Shown here one piece after another: positions 60,594-64,000 of a stretch of 64,000 nucleotides of DNA (the stretch's first letter is position 1; each line of letters begins with the position of its first letter). The notes below the pieces were generated by a model. That model was not told where the DNA came from. It made no database searches and saw nothing but the letters and a program-made list of their open reading frames with translations. Location: the NCBI RefSeq assembly GCF_026625565.1, contig NZ_CP112998.1, positions 3,784,501-3,848,500 on the forward strand, given 5' to 3'. This DNA comes from Dyadobacter pollutisoli (lineage in GTDB: Bacteria > Bacteroidota > Bacteroidia > Cytophagales > Spirosomataceae). The translations under genes were made by a program, and so were the position numbers.

Positions 60594-61676
60594 ATGAAGA
60601 GAATTCTCATGGTCCTCAGTTTGTGCGCGTTACTAACACATACAAGCTGTGAATCCAAAAAAGAAGAAAAGGAAGAAGAAACCGACTTCCTGGTTACCAG
60701 TCCTCTACAGAAAGACACACTGATCACAAAAGATTATGTAAGTCAGATCCGAGCGATCAGCCACATTGAGCTGAGAGCCCTGGAAAAAGGTTACCTGCAA
60801 AAAATCTACGTAGACGAGGGGCAGTTTATCAAAAAGGGACAGCTGATGTTCCAGATCATGCCAATGCTTTACCAGGCTGAGCAGCAAAAAGCACAGGCAG
60901 AAGCCAATTTCGCGGAAATCGAATATAGAAATACGAAGTCGCTGGCGGACAGCAATGTTGTTTCCAAAAACGAGCTTGCCCTCGCCAAAGCCAAATTGGA
61001 CAAAGCGAAAGCGGAGCTGGGATTGGCTACGACGCACCTTGGTTTCACCGAAATCAGGGCACCGTTTGACGGTATCATGGACCATTTTCAGGTTAGGCTC
61101 GGAAGCCTTGTGGACGAAGGCGATTTGCTGACGACCCTTTCCGACAACAGCGAGATGTGGGTTTATTTCAATGTACCGGAAGCTGAGTACCTGGACTATA
61201 AGGCCAACGAAGCAACGGCAGGAATGCTGAATGTGAGCCTGCGGATGGCTAATCAGCAATTGTTCCCGCACACCGGCGTGGTCAAAACGATTGAGGCGGA
61301 TTTTAACAACGAAACCGGTAACATCGCTTTCAGAGCTACATTCCCCAACCCGAAGAGACTTTTGAGACATGGCGAAACCGGTAACATACTCGTAACCGTC
61401 CCTTTTAAAAATGCGCTGCTTATCCCGCAAAAAGCCACATTCGAAGTGCTTGAAAAGAAATATGTTTATGTCCTGGACAAAAACAATATGATCCGGTCAA
61501 GGGAAATAAAAATCGAAGCAGAGCTTCCGCACATTTTTGTCGTTAAATCCGGTTTAGCAACGACCGACAAAATCCTTCTGGAAGGGCTGCGTCAGGTACA
61601 TGAAAACGAAAAAATACATTCCAAATTCGTGCAGCCCGATTCTGTCATCTCCCATTTAAGTCTATATGCCGAATAA
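60594..61676 (+). CDS. RND efflux periplasmic adaptor, lipoprotein
   Basis: 360 residues with a lipobox (LTHTSC, Cys at residue 19). The membrane-fusion pattern is complete: ISHIELRALEKGYLQKIYVDEGQFIKKGQLMFQIM (lipoyl-like), an alpha-hairpin (QQKAQAEANFAEIEYRNTKSL, KNELALAKAKLDKAKAELG), THLGFTEIRAPFDGIMDHFQVRLGSLVDEGDLL and a beta-barrel. It links the AcrB-like pump 25 nt downstream to an outer-membrane channel not in the window. Confidence 0.92.
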   Translation: MKRILMVLSLCALLTHTSCESKKEEKEEETDFLVTSPLQKDTLITKDYVSQIRAISHIELRALEKGYLQKIYVDEGQFIKKGQLMFQIMPMLYQAEQQKAQAEANFAEIEYRNTKSLADSNVVSKNELALAKAKLDKAKAELGLATTHLGFTEIRAPFDGIMDHFQVRLGSLVDEGDLLTTLSDNSEMWVYFNVPEAEYLDYKANEATAGMLNVSLRMANQQLFPHTGVVKTIEADFNNETGNIAFRATFPNPKRLLRHGETGNILVTVPFKNALLIPQKATFEVLEKKYVYVLDKNNMIRSREIKIEAELPHIFVVKSGLATTDKILLEGLRQVHENEKIHSKFVQPDSVISHLSLYAE

Positions 61677-61701
61677 TCAGGTATCTTAAAAAGCAAAACA
61701 C

Positions 61702-64000
61702 ATGTTTAATCAATTCATACGAAGACCTGTATTTGCTATTGTGATATCGATCATGATAGTATTTATAGGCATCCTGGCGATTGAGAAATTACCTATTTCT
61801 CAGTTCCCGGACATTGCCCCGACGACCGTCAATATATTTATAGCTTACCCTGGTGCCAGTGCTGATGTATTAGTTAAATCCACGCTGATTACGCTGGAAC
61901 AGGCGATCAACGGGGTTCAGGATATGCGGTACATCGCTACCGACGCAACCAGTGCGGGGGAGGCGACGCTGAGGATTATCTTCGAGCCCGGGACCGACCC
62001 CAACGTGGCGGTAATCCGGGTCAAAACGAGGGTGGACCAGGTTATGCCGCTTTTGCCTGAACTTGTTCAACGCGAAGGGGTTATCATCTCGCCAGTTCAG
62101 CCTAGTATGTTGATGTACGTCAACCTTTATTCGAAAGAAAAGAGCATTGACGAAAAATTCCTTTTCAATTATGCTACCGTTAAAATGATCCCTGAAATTC
62201 AGCGGACCAAAGGTATTGCACGGGCGCAAATATTGGGTAGCAGGAGATATGCGATGCGTCTCTGGTTAAATCCTGAGCGTATGCGTGCCTACAGCATCTC
62301 GACGGAAGAAGTAATGAAGGCCGTAGGCGAACAAAGTATAGTGGGCCGCCCTGGCCGGATCGGTCAAAGCTCGGGTATTGCAGCACAGTCGCTGGAATAT
62401 GTACTTACCTACAAAGGCCGGTACGACAAGCCGGAAGAGTATGAAAATATCATTGTCCGGGCCAAGTCAAATGGTGAAAGTGTCCACCTGAGAGACATTG
62501 CCAAAGTGGAGCTGGGTAGTGAATTCTTTGATATTTATTCCAATTTGGATGGTCACCCGTCTGCGGCTATCGTGTTGCGGCAAAACTATGGTAGTAATGC
62601 CAGTGACGTAATTGAAGAGGTTAAAAAGAAGCTGGATGTGATGAAAGAATCCTTCCCGCCGGGCGTGGATTACAAGATCAGCTATGACGTTTCCCAATTT
62701 TTGGATGCGTCTATCGAGCAGGTTATTGATACCTTGCGGGATGCATTTATCCTGGTTGCATTGGTTGTATTCATATTCCTTGGCGACTGGCGTTCTACAT
62801 TGATCCCGATCCTTGCGGTACCGGTATCTCTCATTGGGGCGTTCTTTGTGATTCAGGGTTTTGGGCTTTCGATCAACCTGATCACGCTTTTTGCCCTTGT
62901 ACTTGCGATCGGTATTGTGGTCGATGATGCCATAGTCGTCGTCGAGGCTGTCCATGCGAAGTTTGAAGAAGAGCCGGGTATATCACCTTACAATGCGGTA
63001 AAGAAAGTACTTTCTGAGATCAGTGGAGCGATTATCGCGATCACAGCGGTAATGGTGTCAGTATTCCTTCCGATCTCATTCATGTCCGGTCCGGTCGGTA
63101 CGTTCTACCGTCAGTTCTCGATCACTATGGCAAGTTCGATCGTCATTTCGGCTTTGATCGCCTTGACTTTGACGCCTGTATTGTGCGCCATGTTGCTGCA
63201 AAATCACCATGGACATCCGAAAAAGAAAAACATGCTTACGAAAGCCCTGGACAGCTTCAACCGGGTGTTTGACAAACTTACCGGAGGGTATGTGAGCCTT
63301 TTGAGACGAATCGTGAGCCGCAGAGTGGTTACGTGGGGCGTATTGCTGGCATTCTGTGCGGGTATCGTGTACGTAAATAAAATTTTGCCGGCAGGATTTA
63401 TCCCCAACGAGGATCAGAGTACGATCTACGCGATTATCCAAACACCTCCGGGTTCTACGCTTGAAAAAACGAACGAAGTTTCCAGACGTCTTCAGAAGAT
63501 CTGCGAAGAGGTTGAGGGAATCGAGTCGGTATCTTCGCTGGCGGGTTACGAGATCATGACAGAAGGCCGCGGTTCCAATGCCGGTACCTGTTTGATCAAC
63601 TTGAAACCGTGGCATGACCGTGATAAGAACGTGAAGGAGATCATGGAAGAACTGGAAGCCGAAACAAGGGGACTTGGCGCCGTAGTTGAATTCTTTGAGC
63701 CGCCAGCAATTCCTGGTTTCGGTACCTCAGGCGGCTTCTCCATGCGTTTGTTGGATAAAACAACCGATACGGATTACAGCGAGTTTGACAAGATCAATAA
63801 GAAGTTCATGGGAGATTTGGGCAAGCGCCCCGAGCTTACCGGCTTGTTTACCTTCTTTGCGGCGAATTATCCGCAGTATGAATTGCAGATTGACAACCAG
63901 CTTGCCATGCAAAAAGGAGTGTCTATCGGAAAAGCAATGGATAACCTCAACATCATGATCGGTAGTACTTACGAGCAAGGTTTCACCAGGTTTAACCAGT
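61702..64000 (+). CDS. RND multidrug efflux permease, AcrB/HAE1 type (3' partial)
   Basis: The frame opens with ATG at 61702 (MFNQFIRRPVFAIVISIMIV) and is open to the window edge, giving about 766 of the usual 1030-1060 residues. N-terminal features: ISQFPDIAPTTVNIFIAYPGASADVL, the first porter domain, then helices with SLINLITLFALVLAIGIVVDDAIVVVEAV. The adjacent aspartates at about residues 408-409 match the proton-relay pair of AcrB. MASSIVISALIALTLTPVLCA marks helix 6. It forms a tripartite pump with the adaptor upstream. Confidence 0.94.
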   Translation, partial: MFNQFIRRPVFAIVISIMIVFIGILAIEKLPISQFPDIAPTTVNIFIAYPGASADVLVKSTLITLEQAINGVQDMRYIATDATSAGEATLRIIFEPGTDPNVAVIRVKTRVDQVMPLLPELVQREGVIISPVQPSMLMYVNLYSKEKSIDEKFLFNYATVKMIPEIQRTKGIARAQILGSRRYAMRLWLNPERMRAYSISTEEVMKAVGEQSIVGRPGRIGQSSGIAAQSLEYVLTYKGRYDKPEEYENIIVRAKSNGESVHLRDIAKVELGSEFFDIYSNLDGHPSAAIVLRQNYGSNASDVIEEVKKKLDVMKESFPPGVDYKISYDVSQFLDASIEQVIDTLRDAFILVALVVFIFLGDWRSTLIPILAVPVSLIGAFFVIQGFGLSINLITLFALVLAIGIVVDDAIVVVEAVHAKFEEEPGISPYNAVKKVLSEISGAIIAITAVMVSVFLPISFMSGPVGTFYRQFSITMASSIVISALIALTLTPVLCAMLLQNHHGHPKKKNMLTKALDSFNRVFDKLTGGYVSLLRRIVSRRVVTWGVLLAFCAGIVYVNKILPAGFIPNEDQSTIYAIIQTPPGSTLEKTNEVSRRLQKICEEVEGIESVSSLAGYEIMTEGRGSNAGTCLINLKPWHDRDKNVKEIMEELEAETRGLGAVVEFFEPPAIPGFGTSGGFSMRLLDKTTDTDYSEFDKINKKFMGDLGKRPELTGLFTFFAANYPQYELQIDNQLAMQKGVSIGKAMDNLNIMIGSTYEQGFTRFNQ

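Noticed and set aside
1..64000. CRISPR arrays, rRNA or intact IS elements
   Set aside because: No regularly spaced direct repeats, no rRNA sequence and no transposase frame were found.

Overview
The window reads as a chromosomal segment of a Bacteroidota bacterium, most likely a Cytophagales member close to Dyadobacter/Spirosoma. The genus is my inference. Support comes from a SusC/SusD outer-membrane pair, TAnnTTTG-type -7 promoter boxes, LytTR/LytS signalling, many secreted proteins with short signal peptides, weak Shine-Dalgarno signals and mid-range GC. No rRNA, tRNA, CRISPR array or intact transposase was seen.

Layout. 1-10.5 kb: stress and housekeeping genes (GlxA-like regulator cut by the left edge, NAD(P)H-binding protein, DinB-like and HTTM proteins, dienelactone hydrolase, NTF2-like/HxlR pair), two decayed genes, and an isoquinoline-1-oxidoreductase-type operon (2Fe-2S subunit, di-heme cytochrome c, molybdopterin subunit). 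10.8-18 kb: a small defence and toxin-antitoxin island: ankyrin protein, VapBC-like pair, XRE regulator, RloA/RloB-type ATPase-TOPRIM pair, a compact structured-RNA candidate, a hipB-like gene with a broken hipA, HicAB and DinD. Several of these keep palindromic operators. 18-31.7 kb: FKBP lipoprotein, secreted LamG-like protein, AraC and Crp regulators, SDR and NmrA oxidoreductases (one SDR has a nonsense mutation), RhuM, Zn alcohol dehydrogenase and a LytS/LytTR two-component pair.

31.9-47 kb: cysC and cysQ (PAPS synthesis and PAP removal), then a LacI-type regulator, a large secreted glycoside-hydrolase-like protein, SusC and SusD. Two matching LacI-type palindromes lie just upstream of the -7 boxes of the hydrolase and of susC, so this looks like a small two-operator glycan-uptake regulon. 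A tight operon follows: arylsulfotransferase-like lipoprotein, ChrA-family transporter and PAPS sulfotransferase. 47-64 kb: alpha/beta hydrolase, DUF72 protein, a secreted ankyrin protein, a DUF2271/PepSY-flavoreductase/ApbE redox cluster, a PQQ-type sugar dehydrogenase, a TonB receptor convergent with a Bcr/CflA MFS exporter, and an RND efflux adaptor plus pump cut by the right edge.

The most unusual signals are: a perfect 30-bp palindrome inside the dinD coding sequence with an identical second copy just past the gene; a self-contained RNA-like fold at 14728-14801 between the RloAB pair and an 80-residue protein; a collapsed YCII/ECF-sigma locus; nested palindromic repeat elements; and the LacI operator pair.
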